From Sternotherus odoratus (lineage: Eukaryota; Chordata; Testudines; Kinosternidae), in NCBI GenBank assembly GCA_032164245.1, contig JAVMKO010000006.1, positions 33,196,319 through 33,260,318 on the forward strand: a stretch of 64,000 nucleotides of DNA, given 5' to 3'. The notes under the pieces are model-generated. The model did no database searches, was not told where the DNA came from, and was given only the letters and a program-made list of their open reading frames with translations. The position numbers and the translations under genes were made by a program. Below are positions 34,958-46,884 of the stretch, piece after piece. Numbering within the stretch: the first letter of the stretch is position 1; each line of letters opens with the position of its first letter.

Positions 34958-35139
34958 TATGTGAAGCTGCAGAAAGTCGCCAAGCCCAGGAGCACTGTCG
35001 ATCCGAACCAGGATGCCATCCTTCACAGTCGTGCTGAAGCCCACAGCAAGACGATCTGTCCTTGTGCTGGGTCTGTCATTGGCTGGCCAGGTGTACAGGA
35101 TGAGGCCTCCACTCTTCCCAAAGATATATGTGGCACCAG
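34958..35139 (-). CDS. NRXN3: Neurexin-3 internal exon, start of LNS6 domain
   Basis: Neurexins are presynaptic single-pass adhesion proteins that bind neuroligins, LRRTMs and cerebellins through LNS6. On the minus strand the exon opens in phase 1 (CT of a split Ala codon, the G coming from the previous exon), continues with 60 codons and ends in phase 0 after an Ile codon. The translation contains [18 protein letters not shown] followed by [20 protein letters not shown] and ends [10 protein letters not shown]. The [12 protein letters not shown] stretch matches NRXN3 as I recall it and differs from NRXN1 (GGQITYKWPPN) and NRXN2. There is no stop or frameshift. The exon is used by both alpha and beta forms and lies before the splice-site-4 region. 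The acceptor is AG at 35140-35141 and the donor GTGAGT starts at 34957. The NRXN3 paralogue assignment is from memory of the family; the neurexin identity is very secure. Confidence 0.95.
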
Positions 35140-35172
35140 CTGCAAAATGAAAAACAAAGAGGGAGGTGTTAG
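35140..35172 (-). promoter_or_regulatory. NRXN3: Splice acceptor, polypyrimidine tract and branch point of the NRXN3 exon
   Basis: Read on the minus strand, a T-rich tract (35142-35166) leads to GCAG at 35143-35140, immediately before the exon. A CTAAC motif at 35172-35168 places the putative branch adenosine at 35169, about 29 nt from the acceptor, which is within the usual range. The site is inferred from sequence context only. Confidence 0.85.
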
Positions 35173-35174
35173 TT

Positions 35175-36765
35175 CACTGTGATTTTTGCCACGTGTGGTA
35201 ATAATGCTGTAATGGCTGCAGAGAGGAATATATCCAACTACAGGCATTTCAATAGCGCAAGTGAAGAAACAGAAGGCCTGTGAGGCTTTTGTCACCTTCA
35301 ATTAAAGACACAGGAAAACTGAAACAATACAGAGCAGATGTTAAAGAGATAGACTCTACATTCCACTGGGTACTAGTAGAAGACTGATAATGCACTGTCT
35401 CCAAAAACCTTTATGCATTGTGACAGACAATGTAGTGAGCCTTCCTAAACACTAGAATTAATTCCACATCTAACCCAAGAAAGGAACAAGATGGGAAATT
35501 ATACCCCTCTCCCACCTATACACAGGAACTCTTTCCTCCCAGAGAATGGTATATTCTTTTCAGAGGAACAATGGCTCTGAATTACTGGATGCCTTTCCTG
35601 ATTGACAGGGATGTGAAAGCAGAACAGCTTTCTAGGACACAAAATACACCCACCCTATCCCCCTCCCATTAACGTAGCACTATTATCTTTCAGTAAAAGA
35701 AGATGCAAAATAAAACAACAAGAACTTTAAAAAGTTTGCCATTCAGATAATTATGGCTTCTACACCAGCACTAATACTTTCAGAGATCCTTTTAAATGAA
35801 CATTTATGCTATTCACAACACCCTAGTGTATCAACACAGTATTAACAAGGGAACCACAAATAGATAAATGCTGCTTCCTTTTAGGAAGGAATAAATCACC
35901 GATGACAGATACTGTACACATCCTGCTAAAGTGTGCTCCAGGTAATAGTATCCAAATCAAGACAAGCAGCTTTTGCAATAAAGACAGCTACAGAGTTTAT
36001 TAAGAGCCTGAAAATTCATTATCGTTAGCACAAGCACAGGTAATGCACAGCTTTTAAAAAACAGACACCACTTCAGAAACTTGGTATTCAGCCTTACTTG
36101 GAGATCCAGAGCTAATGTCCAGAGGAAGAGGTGTGCTACTAGGGTCAATTTTACGTACAAGGTTGGAGACCCAGACAGGCTATGGACCAGATTCTCAGAC
36201 TTGCCCAGTTCCAGGCTTTTAAAAGACCTCAGCACACTGGTCCCTGAGATCTTTAGAAAAATGCCCCTAAATATCACAATGGGAGACACTCTCCCAAACC
36301 CACACAGTGAATCTGAGATAAGGCTGGGAACAACACATGCAGGAGGCCCAATTCCTCAACCACTGGGCTACCCCCAACTCTATAATGCACTTTTCCTAAG
36401 GGTCACAATGAATTGTGCAATACTAAATGCAGCCAATTGGATTCCACCAACAGCAGCAGGCATGAGATATCAGTGGGAAGCAGAGGGGGTCTGGGTGAAT
36501 ATACTTCCAATCATTGTTTACCTAGGGGAGGCTACCAGGTCATTTATTTTTATCAGGAACACCCACAATTAAATTATCTCAAAGTGAATTAAGTACAGTT
36601 GGATATTGCTTGGGTCATTTGGTACCAAACCTGGGTCACATCTGACTCTGGCTGCAAAGCCACAACTCCATTGAGGCACTTTGTTGTATGTAAGTAAGTA
36701 GAAATAAAAATGATAAACTTCACCCATCTGTAGGGCTTTTTCTCCAGAGAGCTCAATATGCATCA
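35175..36765. other. Unassigned intronic sequence upstream of the NRXN3 exon
   Basis: No second exon recognised. A 163-codon open frame at 36081-36572 (+) is antisense to NRXN3, matches no domain I know and includes a 'gaccagattctcag' repeat-like piece. It is treated as accidental. Confidence 0.45.
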
Positions 36766-36767
36766 CA

Positions 36768-36905
36768 GACGAAAGTAAATGTTGTTATCCCCATTTCACA
36801 GATGGGGTAACAGAGGCATACGGAAGAAAAGTGACTTGCTCAAGGCCAAGTCAGTGACAGAAACAGAATCAGAACTCAAGTCCCCTGACTCCTAGACCTG
36901 TGCAT
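36768..36905 (-). mobile_element. MIR-like SINE
   Basis: 'gttatccccatttcacagat', 'cagaggcata', 'gtgacttgctcaaggcc' and 'agaactcaagtcccctgact' are the reverse complement of MIR. Confidence 0.85.
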
Positions 36906-36909
36906 ACCT

Positions 36910-38565
36910 CCTGGATCATACTCTGAGTAAATGTAAATAAACTTGTGTGGCATTTCATTCATAACCTTGTGCTAAGACAGAGAGCACACTGACATAGCAG
37001 AGCTGTGAGCATGTATTAGTCCTATTTCAGAAACGGTGACTCTTCGGACAGAGATCAAGCACCCAATTCTTAGCTTCTAACTGAATTTTTACCTTCAGCT
37101 GTGGCGTGTAATGGTAGGTGTGACTACTGCTGAGAGTAAACTGTTTGTTTACCATCCATTCTTACAAGTACACTTAAAGTCTTTTCATATAATTAGAGGT
37201 GTTTGTGTAATGAATTATCCACAGGTTCTCTCCATGAACAGATAATTCACACAGCCCACTGTAAGTGCATAAACTACAAATATCTTTCTTCTTTTATTAG
37301 TTAGTTCTAAATGTTTTATATATTAGATTACACTGGCTCACAGAATAATACAAGGAAAATCAACATCTGAGCTTGAGTGTACCGAGTTTTTCTGATCACT
37401 TCTGGCTCTATAGACCGAACCCTAATTTCCAAAAGTTGTTCCACGTGTGCTGATGTGCTTGGCCTTCGCTCCTACTGCTGATCACTGGGGCTTTCAGTTG
37501 CAAGGATCAGAGTGGAAGGAATTTCTTTGTTATATCCAAAGACAGATGAGATTTCCTCACTTTTCTGAGTGCCATTTGGCTGCAGGTAGAGCATGTCTGA
37601 GCTCCTGCAAGTGTCACTTACAGCCAATTATAACTGTATAGGCCTGTAATGGCACTCAACTGCCTAGCAAAGCTCATGCTCTCCTCGCAGGACAGAGATT
37701 TGCTTCTAGGCCTGACTTCAGGAAGCTCAGTTTTATGCATCTGTGCACAGTAATCATTCAGCTGTAACAATCAGAAGAGCAGGCAACCTAAATTGATCCT
37801 TATAACAGAAACCTACTGTACTGCAACTGTTCAGTACACAATCCAGAACTATCTGCAGAATGGTAGGCCATTCAGTTTGCTGACTTCTGTGTAAATTTCC
37901 CTACCTGAAATATAATTTTAAAAATGTATGCACCTATATACTTTCACTTACATACTGAACATGTAAACATGATGCCCAGTGAGAATTATGACATGAAAAA
38001 TCCTAAATAGTGTAGCACTAATCATTTGCTACAAAATTTGAAGTAATCACTCCAAACAGAAATCATAAGATGCAACACCAAAAGAGGAGGAAGAACAACA
38101 CAAAGAGAAAAAAGAAAATATACAGTTAATGCTACACTGTAATCACAATTAAAAATAATGCCTGACTCATTTATATGTCTTTACATATTACACATTCAAA
38201 ACATGTTATAAGAACAAGTTCCAAATCAAGCTTTCAAAAGTTAGGAAATGCCAGAATTAAGATTGCCTGGGTAACCTTAATTTGGCTCTCCTGTGCATAT
38301 TCTTTATGATCAGGTCTTCAATTACATGCTCACATACTATTTTTTCCCAGAGGACCTCATCCTTCTGCACTGAACAGGATAGATACATGGTACTCACTTA
38401 ATGAGCAACTATTCAATATTTTGTTTTATCCTCATTGTTCAATGTGTGTCCCTAAGCCTTATTTAGTGCACACTAGTCAAATGCTGCTCCAAAGATAGAA
38501 TTATTAGTTTCCTCTTTGGCTTTTCTTGAGAGCTTCACAAACATTTATTAATTTATCATCATAAA
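36910..38565. other. Unassigned intronic sequence
   Basis: No gene or repeat recognised. AT content rises from 37900 to 38260. Confidence 0.4.
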
Positions 38566-38569
38566 ACCA

Positions 38570-38845
38570 CAGTGATATGAGAACATCCCTATTTTACAAA
38601 TGGGGAGCTACGTCACACAGACTAAGGTCAGAAGTTTCCACTAATTTTGTGTGCTCAATTTGAGACTTCAGGGCCTAATTTTCAGAGTACTTGGCATTAT
38701 AGAGCACTCGATATGATAAAAACACAGTTTCTGTTGACTTCAGCTGCAGTTGTGAGTGCTAAGCACCTAGTAAATAAGGAACACATGATTATGGACCATC
38801 TATGTAAATGACCTGTCTAGCATCATATGGGAACTCTGGAAAAGT
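38570..38845 (-). mobile_element. MIR-like fragment with palindromic family piece
   Basis: 'ccctattttacaaatgggga' and 'acgtcacacagactaaggtc' match MIR in reverse. The sequence runs into 'gacttcagggcctaattttc' and 'gttgtgagtgctaagcacct', the repeat family also seen at 6690 and 46900. Confidence 0.6.
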
Positions 38846-39229
38846 CAGCGATAGAATCCACTGCTTCAGGGGAATGCTGAACTGCTTCACCAGGAAGTCC
38901 TCATTTCTCTATTCTTTTAAACATAGGTGTTTTCTTTTAAAAGAAAAAAAACAGAAATTCCATCATGTAGCATCCTATTGATAACAACAGGCTTCATCAG
39001 CAGGGATGGAACCTTTAGCTCCATTGCACAGGCCTCTGCCATTTGAGGGAATAGCCTAACTGATAACAATAGGAGGATGTCATCCTCTACGAGACACATG
39101 GTTCATCAGTAGGTTTCACAATTATTTGCTGATAGCAGACAAATAGTGAGATTTGGGAATTCTGGATTCCATTCTATGCTCCCGAAAGGCAGGGGCTCTA
39201 GGGAGCACAGACTCATTCTGCATTGTCCT

Positions 39230-39450
39230 TTCCAAATGGTGCCTGTCCAGCCTGTCTCTTTTCCACCCAATTAGCTTCTTGCTTAGACAATCCAAGTTCC
39301 TACCTCCAACTGTTTGCCCCCAGTTCCTTGGCAGTCCCCAGGTCCTTGGCAGTCCCAGTTCCTCACTCCCAGGTGTCCAATCTGTCTCTCCCCTCTCAAC
39401 AACCCCACTGGTTCCCAGTCCTAGTCTCCCTCTCTGGACTCCTCATCTAA
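39230..39450 (+). repeat. Pyrimidine-rich dispersed repeat, copy B
   Basis: 'cccagttccttggcagtccc' and 'ccaggtccttggcagtcc' form a local tandem, followed by 'ccactggttcccagtcctag'. It is complementary to the purine-rich array at 5460-6180. It directly precedes a CR1 copy. Confidence 0.65.
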
Positions 39451-39454
39451 TCTC

Positions 39455-40357
39455 AGTCTTGGATAATGGAGTGGCATGTATGCTTATAAAATTTGTGAGT
39501 GACACTAAGCTTGGAGATGTTGCAAGTACTTTAGAGGACAGGATAAGAATTCAAAATGACCTTGACAAATTGGAGAACTGGTCATAAATCCATAAGATAA
39601 AGTTCTATAAAGATAAGTGCAAATGACTACACTTAGAAGGAAAAATCAAACACACAACTACAAAATAGTGAAAAACTGGTTAGGCAGTAGTGCTACCGAA
39701 AAGGATCTGGAGGTCAGAGTGGATCACAAATTGAATATGAGCCAACAATGTGATGCAGTTGCAAAAAAGGCTAATATCATTCTGGGATGAAATGACAGGA
39801 GCATCACATATAAGACACAGGAGGTAATTTTCCCTCTATATGACACTGGTGAGGTCTAGAGTACTGTACCCATTTCTGGGTGCAACACTTTAATGAAGAT
39901 GTGGACAAATTGGAGAGAGTCCACAAAAGAGCAACACAAATGATAAAGGGTTTAGAAAACCAGACCTCTGAGGAAAGATTAAAAGAACTGAATATGTTTA
40001 GTCTTGAGAAAGCAAGACTGGGGAGGGGACTGAGGACCTGATAACCGTCTTCAAATACATTACAGGCTGTTACAAAGAGAACAACAATCAACTGTTCTCC
40101 ATGTCCACTTAAGGCAGGGCAAAAAGTACTGGACTTAATTTGCAACAAGTGAGGTTTAGGTTAAATATTAGGAAAAAAATTCTAACTATAGGGGTAGTTA
40201 CGCACTGGAACAGGTTTTCAAAGGAGAGTGTAAAATCCCTGTCATTGGAGAATTTTAAGACCTGGTTAGACAAGACACCTCTCAGGGATGGCACAGGTGC
40301 AGGAGGCTGGATTAGATGATCTCCAGGGGTCTCTTCCAGCCCTACAATTCTATGATT
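39455..40357 (+). mobile_element. CR1 LINE, 3' 0.9 kb
   Basis: The longest CR1 copy in the window. It includes 'aaatttgtgagtgacactaa', 'gaccttgacaaattggagaa', 'ccgaaaaggatctgga', 'gaaagattaaaagaactgaa' and the terminal 'ctacaattctatgatt'. One frame keeps the 'DLDKLENW' motif, but stops and frameshifts follow. It is 5'-truncated, as is usual for CR1. Confidence 0.95.
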
Positions 40358-40560
40358 AAAATGCAGTTTAGCAAAATAAATCCACTTTTTTTAGGCATAT
40401 TTATTCACATCTATTACCCCATTAACTACCCATTTTACTTTACCTCAATAGCACCTCTTACCTCATTTGATTTCATTGTAGCCATCAATCCTCTACAGCT
40501 AACACGTATCTTGATGCTGTGAAAATTACTAAAAGTAGTATGAGGAGGTATGTGTTATGC

Positions 40561-40940
40561 CAGCGGTTCTCACACTGGGGGTCAGGACCTCAAAGTGGGT
40601 CAGGACCCCATTTTAATGGGGTCACCAGAGTGGGTGTTAGACTTGCAGGGGCCTGGGAAGGAAGATGAAGACTGAGCCCCACTGCCTGGGGTGAAACACA
40701 AGGGCTTCAGCCGTGGATGGCAAGGCTCAGGCGTCAGCTTCAGAGCTCAGTCCTGGGTGGGGGGGCTTAGGTTACATTTCCCCTCACCCCCACCCCCGGG
40801 GCTGAAGCCCTTGGGGTTCATCTTTGGCCCCCGTGGCTGGGGCAGTGGGGTTTGGGCAGGCTCAATCTTTGTTCCCTGCTCCTGGGGTTTTGTAGTAATT
40901 TTTGTTGTCAGAAGGAGATCACGGTGCATTGAAGTTTGAG
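40561..40940 (+). mobile_element. hAT-type non-autonomous element
   Basis: The left end 'cagcggttctcacactgggg' is a classic Charlie-like hAT terminus, followed by 'gtcaggacc' repeats. The right end has 'gaagtttgag', the start of the complementary terminus, which then decays. The interior is GC-rich ('ggcttcag' motifs). Confidence 0.75.
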
Positions 40941-40944
40941 TTAT

Positions 40945-42200
40945 GCTACGAGTGGAGGTATAATATGCTGCAAATATTCACTGGTATGTATATCTTGTTC
41001 AGGTTTCTGCATTATATGGAGCTGAAAAAGATTTTTAGCAGGACAATTACAAGGGACCTGGGATATAAACTCTTACAATAAACTCAGAGGATACTTGTGG
41101 CATGTAAATTAATCCAGCAAGATCTCTGTCCGTGGTCCTGAATCCTTTAGTGATCATGCTTAAAGCTCCTGTTCATTCTGGTAATCCAGCACAGACTGTG
41201 AAGAATATAAAGCTAATGATAATAAATTTCTACCTGAAATAACATGCAAGACATATGGCACGCTCCTTCCCCTCAATTAATTATCATGCTTTTGTTCTCT
41301 TGCATGAAATCTTAGGTAAATACAGATGATACTGTGCTATTTTTATATAATTTTCTATAAGGATTGGGAAATTATTATTTTTAATTGCTTAATAGGGATA
41401 AAAGCTATTGTCCACAAAGGCCTGCTATTTTTGAAATCAAAGAGACTTGAAAGTTCCCAGGCAGCATAACTTTATTACACTTTTCCTAGCTAGATTTTTT
41501 ATTTCATGGATACATGCAGTCCCATTATGCACCTTCTGCTGAGCCCAGTAGTTCCGATAAGTCGCTTCACGGTATGCTTAGTATGCTGGTGCTGAGATAC
41601 TATTATGTTTATTAATAATAGTAACCATGTAAATTTTCTGCTTGCTAGCAAGAACCTATCAGTTCAACTAAAAGAAAATTTGCTTTGATGGCATTTTGGT
41701 CATTTTACTTGGTGAGATTTGCAAGTTATCAAGAAGCTGAAATTATTTAGCTTTTTCCCTGTAACAAGACTATTGTAAGGATGGAATCACTAATACATCA
41801 CAAACAATTAAGTGAATTTAGCTGGGTGATGCAGGACCAAATTCAAATAATGCAGATGACCTTGGCAACAATTGTACCAAGTAGTCTTGTAAAGTGGCAA
41901 TTAAATAACAGACCTAAGAGCTTACCCGGGTGGTTAGTGCTTTCAGAAAATCTTATTAAAATAAGATTAAAGGTCTGACAAACTCACAAAGGCAGAGAAA
42001 TGCAGATATAAGGCTGCCACTTATCTCACTGTACCTAAATTCTGCATACAATCTTCTATCACTGGTAAGGGTGCTAACAAGAGAGTGTAAATTGGAGTAA
42101 TTGGTAAAATTGAGCAAAGAAAAGCAGAGGCTGAATATCAAGAGAAACTGATCAAGAGACAAGATTTGTCTCCAATAGGAAGTACAGGAACTGTCACTGC
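40945..42200. other. Unassigned intronic sequence
   Basis: AT-rich, with no exon or repeat recognised. Confidence 0.4.
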
Positions 42201-42204
42201 TTTC

Positions 42205-42310
42205 CAGAGTCATTTAAAAACAGGTTACTGACAATGTACTACAGAGAACATTTCTGCCTCAGGCAGTGGGGATGGACAAGATAGACAGAGCTGTTCTAGC
42301 CCCAACTTCA
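42205..42310 (+). mobile_element. CR1-type 3' end fragment
   Basis: 'gagtcatttaaaaacaggtt', 'ctgcctcaggcagtggg' and 'ggacaagatagacagagc' are ordered matches to a CR1 3' end. Confidence 0.55.
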
Positions 42311-42559
42311 ATTGGCCAACTATTAGTCCTCACTCAGATCAAGCTCTCATTGAAAGTAATAAATTAAACTGAGTGTAAACTGAGTGAGAACTGTCTTTTT
42401 CTGAACAATTCCCAGTGCTTCAGAACAAAGGTGATGCTCTATGGCACATGCAGTTCAACCACTGATTAAACTAACCACTGATTATTTTAATCTCAGTTCC
42501 ACCACTGAGGGGTGGCAGAGCTGCTCCTCCTATGCAGGTTCATGGCATGGCTTTGAGCG

Positions 42560-42685
42560 AAACCATACATATTTGGTCACTGTAAATTGCCAACGGGGTG
42601 TTCTGAGCCACTGTCTCAAGAGAGGATACTGGGCTAGATGGACCATTGCACCCACGCAGAATGACCATTCTTATGTACTTACTCT
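42560..42685 (+). mobile_element. CR1-type 3' end fragment
   Basis: 'gatactgggctagatggacc', 'attg' and 'gaccattcttatgtactta' form the terminal sequence of a common CR1/L3-type family. Confidence 0.8.
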
Positions 42686-43124
42686 TCAAACTAGCCATGT
42701 CTTTACAGAGTCCTTAAATGTTACATCATTATCTCATGTTCAGCCACACATTGTACTTCCCTTGCAACCCCATACATTAAACAGTGTTAACACAACACAT
42801 TACTTAACATTCTCCACAGTAGAATTACATTACTGGAACAAATGTTCATTAGCTGAGTATAATTGAAGACCATGATATTGTTTCTAGCATCTTCTGAATT
42901 ATGCTTTCCAAAATTAATCCTTCTAGGGGCAAAAGTGCCACACATGCTCTCTTAGCAAGAGATCTGCTCCCACCCAATCTTCCCTGAGTAGAAATTAAAA
43001 GAGCTAATTAAGGACAGCTTGTCTTGGAGGACACATAACAAAACTCTACAAAGGGCTTCAACAGCAAAGATAGAAAGGAATCATTTGGGATGGTACCTGG
43101 GTATATAAGTAGAACAGAATGAAA

Positions 43125-43335
43125 TCAGGAAAAGAAAAATTATGGTTGGAAATCAGGAGAAACTCCTTGTTAGAGTGACCAATTAGGCTGTGGAATAGTC
43201 TGCAAATGGATGTAGCAGAATCCCTGTCATTTGGGCCTGATTATAGTAGACTGACCAAAACACTAGAAAATCTGATGGGGCGCATGGTCTCACAGATCTT
43301 TTCCATTTCTAGGTTCTGCTGTATGATTTTATAAT
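43125..43335 (+). mobile_element. CR1 LINE 3' end
   Basis: 'aatcaggagaaactccttgt', 'aggctgtggaatagtctgca', 'agaatccctgtcatttggg' and the end 'ttctaggttctgctgtatga'. This copy is diverged. Confidence 0.75.
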
Positions 43336-43984
43336 TCCTACTGTCCATGTTGAACCTACCATAGTGGTATTGCATGCAGGTTCCTTATCTAACTAACACA
43401 TCAGCTATGTGATGGCATCTCCATCTTTGAATTAAGTATTTAACGGAGCAATCCCCAGTGGGAGCTATGTATCAGACAATTAATGGGTGGCTTATAGTGT
43501 GTCTGTGATGAACATTCATTTCATTATGGAGAGAGTGACTGTCAAGTGAATCTCAGTTTTACAAACCATTGTAATATACATAATAGAAAGAGATAGCAAG
43601 TTACTGTCATTATAAATAAAAAAAAACAAGGGAAAACAACATAAAACAACCAGAGAGAAGGGAGGGCTTTGATTCAAATTACAGAACTGGTGGGTGGTTT
43701 AATGTTCAAAAAATGGAGAAATTAATAGCAACCAACACAGATGGGCACTGTGCCAGCTTCAGCCAAACCCAGCCCTTCATATCTCCCAGTGCACTGTGGT
43801 CTTTATTTTGGCCACTCCTGCTTGCTCAGTTACAAAGTTCCATTTAATTCACCTCCATATTTAACTGCAACAGCATTGTTATCCCAGTCTTTATCCTTTT
43901 CTCTACTCCTCTTGTAGAGGCTGCTGATCTTATCATGCCAAACCAGAAGGTTATTTTGTGATGTGTACAAATGGAGACTAAGAA

Positions 43985-44110
43985 AAGGGTGGGAGAGACC
44001 ACCAAAATCATTCTAACTTGGGTCCTAAACAGGACGGGAACCCAGGACTCCTGTAGCGAAAGAACCAATGACCTGACCCAGTACACCACCAATTACTCCT
44101 GTAACCCACC
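43985..44110 (-). mobile_element. MIR-like SINE head (low confidence)
   Basis: 'gggaacccaggactcctg' reversed is the MIR tRNA-like 5' region. No intact A or B box is present, so this is not a tRNA gene. Confidence 0.4.
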
Positions 44111-44304
44111 TTTAACCATATTATGCCCAATGCATATTGGCACCTGTGGTATGCAGGATCACTCACTGTCTGGTGAAAGTGGGTTAACCAAAGACAGTCA
44201 TTTTACCCTTAAGAAGAATTAATTTGCTGAGGGTTAATCCAGACTTCCAGCATTATTTTAATGCAACTTTTTTACCTTCACATTATTCCTTATATTTTAA
44301 GTTG

Positions 44305-44475
44305 ACCAAATGCTTTACAGAGCTGGGAGTTGAAACTGGGTTCTGTGCCTGGCTCTCCCACTGTCTGACGTGAAGCCGAACACTTAATTTCTCTGTGCCT
44401 TTCACCCCTATCTAAAATGGATCTATTAATACTTATCTGCCTCAGAGGAGTTAGAAAAAGGGGTTGAAAATGGCT
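44305..44475 (+). mobile_element. MIR-like SINE
   Basis: 'ctgggttctgtgcctggctc', 'cacttaatttctctgtgcct' and 'ctgcctcagaggagtta' occur in order. Confidence 0.75.
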
Positions 44476-44924
44476 ATAGACGTATCATCAATTGTCTGGT
44501 TCATTTGACCCATTCTATCACAGAATTCTTCCAAGGAGAAAATGAAGAAAGGCATTGTACCATATGTAAGATGATTGATAGAGTGTCTTTTTCCTCTTAT
44601 TTATCAGGAGCTTTAAATTGTCTGAGATGGAAGAAATGTAAAGCCCTAAGAAAATGCAAAGCTTCCAGGGCAAAAGTGTAATCCTTGGAAAGCAACACTT
44701 CCCTACTTAAAAGAGTTCTAGCTGCTTTTCCTTCAAGATGCCCGCTCTTCCCCAGACAAACCCTCTGAGACCCAAGGCGAACACCATCATCTCCTCATAT
44801 CCTTCTATTTAAAAGGCAGACATTGTATGACATTAATTAAATTGAAATCCTTGCTCAGCTTTCACATTCGAGGGAGCTAGGGCTTCTTCTATGGCAAAAA
44901 AGGAAAAACACCACAACAACGCAA

Positions 44925-45080
44925 CACTGACACAAAATGGAAGCAGCAACTCGGATCGTGCCTGCCTTCCTTGTTTGCCTTTTTAAAATGACAGCAAATT
45001 AATACGAGTCACTTTCTTCCTGGTATGCGCGGCATTAGCGGACAATCGGATCAGACAATATGTTGCTTCTTATTAGTTAC
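44925..45080. promoter_or_regulatory. Candidate conserved non-coding element
   Basis: A repeat-free block with at least six CpG dinucleotides ('ctcggatcgtg', 'atacgagtc', 'gcgcggcattagcggac') and homeodomain-like 'attaat' sites, in an otherwise CpG-poor intron. The call is based on composition alone. Confidence 0.25.
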
Positions 45081-45774
45081 ACCATATTAAAAGAGAGATT
45101 GGAAGGAGTAGGGGGTGGAGAAGAAGGGAGTACTCCTGGAATTGCTACACAGTCCAAAATAATTTACACTCAAACTATGCATGACTCCAATTCCTAGGCA
45201 CTGGGAAGTCTGACATATTCTCCCCAAGGAAAATGTGTTGCTGGGTACCTGGGGCGTACCCATCACCAGCACAGAAGAATCCTTGAGGTTAGCAGCTGTT
45301 TAAATGGACCAAAGATAACAATGGATTTAACAGCCTTATAGTGATAAATGTCAAATACGGCACCCTCCCCTCTGCAACAAAGAAATATGGCAGGAGGGAA
45401 GAATCTGAACAGGGATCAGCTGGCTGAGGCATGACTTCAATGTAAACACAGTGGCTCTGGAAATATAGGGTCACGTTTTGCTCTTGCTGACACAAGTGCA
45501 AAGACATTGAAGGCAATGAGCCTGATTCATCACTGCCAAAGCTAAGTCCTGGGCCAAAGGCAATCCACTGATTTATACAAAGGGGCATGTGGCCACCCTA
45601 AGTTTTAATTCAATGCTCCACTTTGATCACTATGGAAGGTCTTTTGGTTTGCACTGGAGCATCTCACACTGCAGCTGTAGTCTCTGCGGGACCACATCTC
45701 CATGTTCAAGGGAAGGCTGGGTGCAATCTGGACCATTTTGTGCTAACTAGATGCAGCCCAGAGTTTTCCAGCAA

Positions 45775-45898
45775 TAGGGTGACCAGACAGCAAGTGTGAA
45801 AAATCGGGACAGGGGATGGGGGGTAATAGGAGCCTATGTAAGAAAAAGACCCCAAAATCGGGACTGTCCCTATAAAATTGGGACATCTGGTCACCCTA
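45775..45898. mobile_element. hAT MITE, 124 bp
   Basis: The ends share a perfect 13-bp TIR, TAGGGTGACCAGA. The flanks are a perfect 8-bp duplication 'tccagcaa' (45767-45774 and 45899-45906), diagnostic of hAT transposition. The interior holds 'aaaatcgggac' motifs in both orientations. Confidence 0.95.
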
Positions 45899-46120
45899 TC
45901 CAGCAAGCAGCCATTGTATCCCTTAGCAGGACAAAATTTGGGAGCCTCTCTCATAGTCAAAACAATAATGTGGTGCAGGGGATAAAATCACACACACTCC
46001 CAGAGGGAGAATAAGCTGGGTGATGATTCCCTGGTTGAATTTGATGGAGATAAAAGAAAAACATTTTTCATCTGCATCTCTCAACCAAACAAGAGCTGAT
46101 ATCTTAATAGGATTTCTTTG

Positions 46121-46155
46121 GGTGGGAGGGGAGGGGAGGGGTGGGGGGGGGGGGT
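46121..46155 (+). repeat. G-rich tract, potential G-quadruplex
   Basis: Consecutive runs GGG, GGGG, GGGG and GGGG are followed by a run of 12 G with one-base spacers. It would be C-rich in NRXN3 RNA. Confidence 0.8.
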
Positions 46156-46884
46156 AAGATGACAACCAGCTTGATAAAGAGCATCCAGAGAGGATGTCCT
46201 TAGAGAAGCCCAGGAGACAGACTGCCAAAGTAGCAGAGCTCAGAGACTAGTGTTATCAGTCATCATCGTAACTGGATTCACCGCTCTCCCCATCTCTCTT
46301 GGAGGGACATTCACTCCCTGTGTGTACAGAAAGTTTATAGGATCTGAATGTTACTAGAACAACCGAGAAACAGGACAGGATGGATGGAAGCCAGACTGCG
46401 GCCACTGATTTCAGTCCATTCAACATTCTCCAAAACAGTCGCTCTTCCTAATGTACATTTCCCCACTCCGGGACCAATCCTGTAGATGTGCCACACTGTC
46501 AACTGTAGTAGGAGCCAGGAAGCACAGTGTCCCATAGCCCATGACCTTTATAATTATCTATTTTTGTTGTTGTTGGATTATATTCAAGCCACATTCCCTA
46601 GTGCTGCCTTTGGGAGCACTTCACTTTCTCCCTGTTAATTGCCCTCTGCATAACAACATTTCTCCAAAGTCCCTTAGTGCTTAATCCTTTCCTTAGCTCA
46701 ATCCACGACCTTTTTGCTTTTCAAGACGGGGTTATCTTCACTCATCGTTCTGTGGCCTCTCTCCCCTTTATATACCTCACTGAATTTGATACAGCTCACT
46801 CATACTCTCCTTAATCACAGACACGGGAAATAGAAAAGACCTACTGTACTGGGGCATCTGCCTCTCCCCAGACAAGAGTTGTTA

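Noticed and set aside
35023..35301. 92-codon open frame on the minus strand overlapping the NRXN3 exon
   Set aside because: It is in another frame of the exon and crosses the acceptor site; the spliced neurexin frame is the real one.
36081..36572. 163-codon open frame, plus strand
   Set aside because: No recognisable domain, antisense to NRXN3, crosses repeat-like segments.
42441..42866. 141-codon open frame, plus strand
   Set aside because: Runs through a CR1-type 3' end (42560-42685), so it is not a host exon.
43985..44110. Possible tRNA gene, minus strand
   Set aside because: No cloverleaf or intact A/B boxes; resembles a MIR head.
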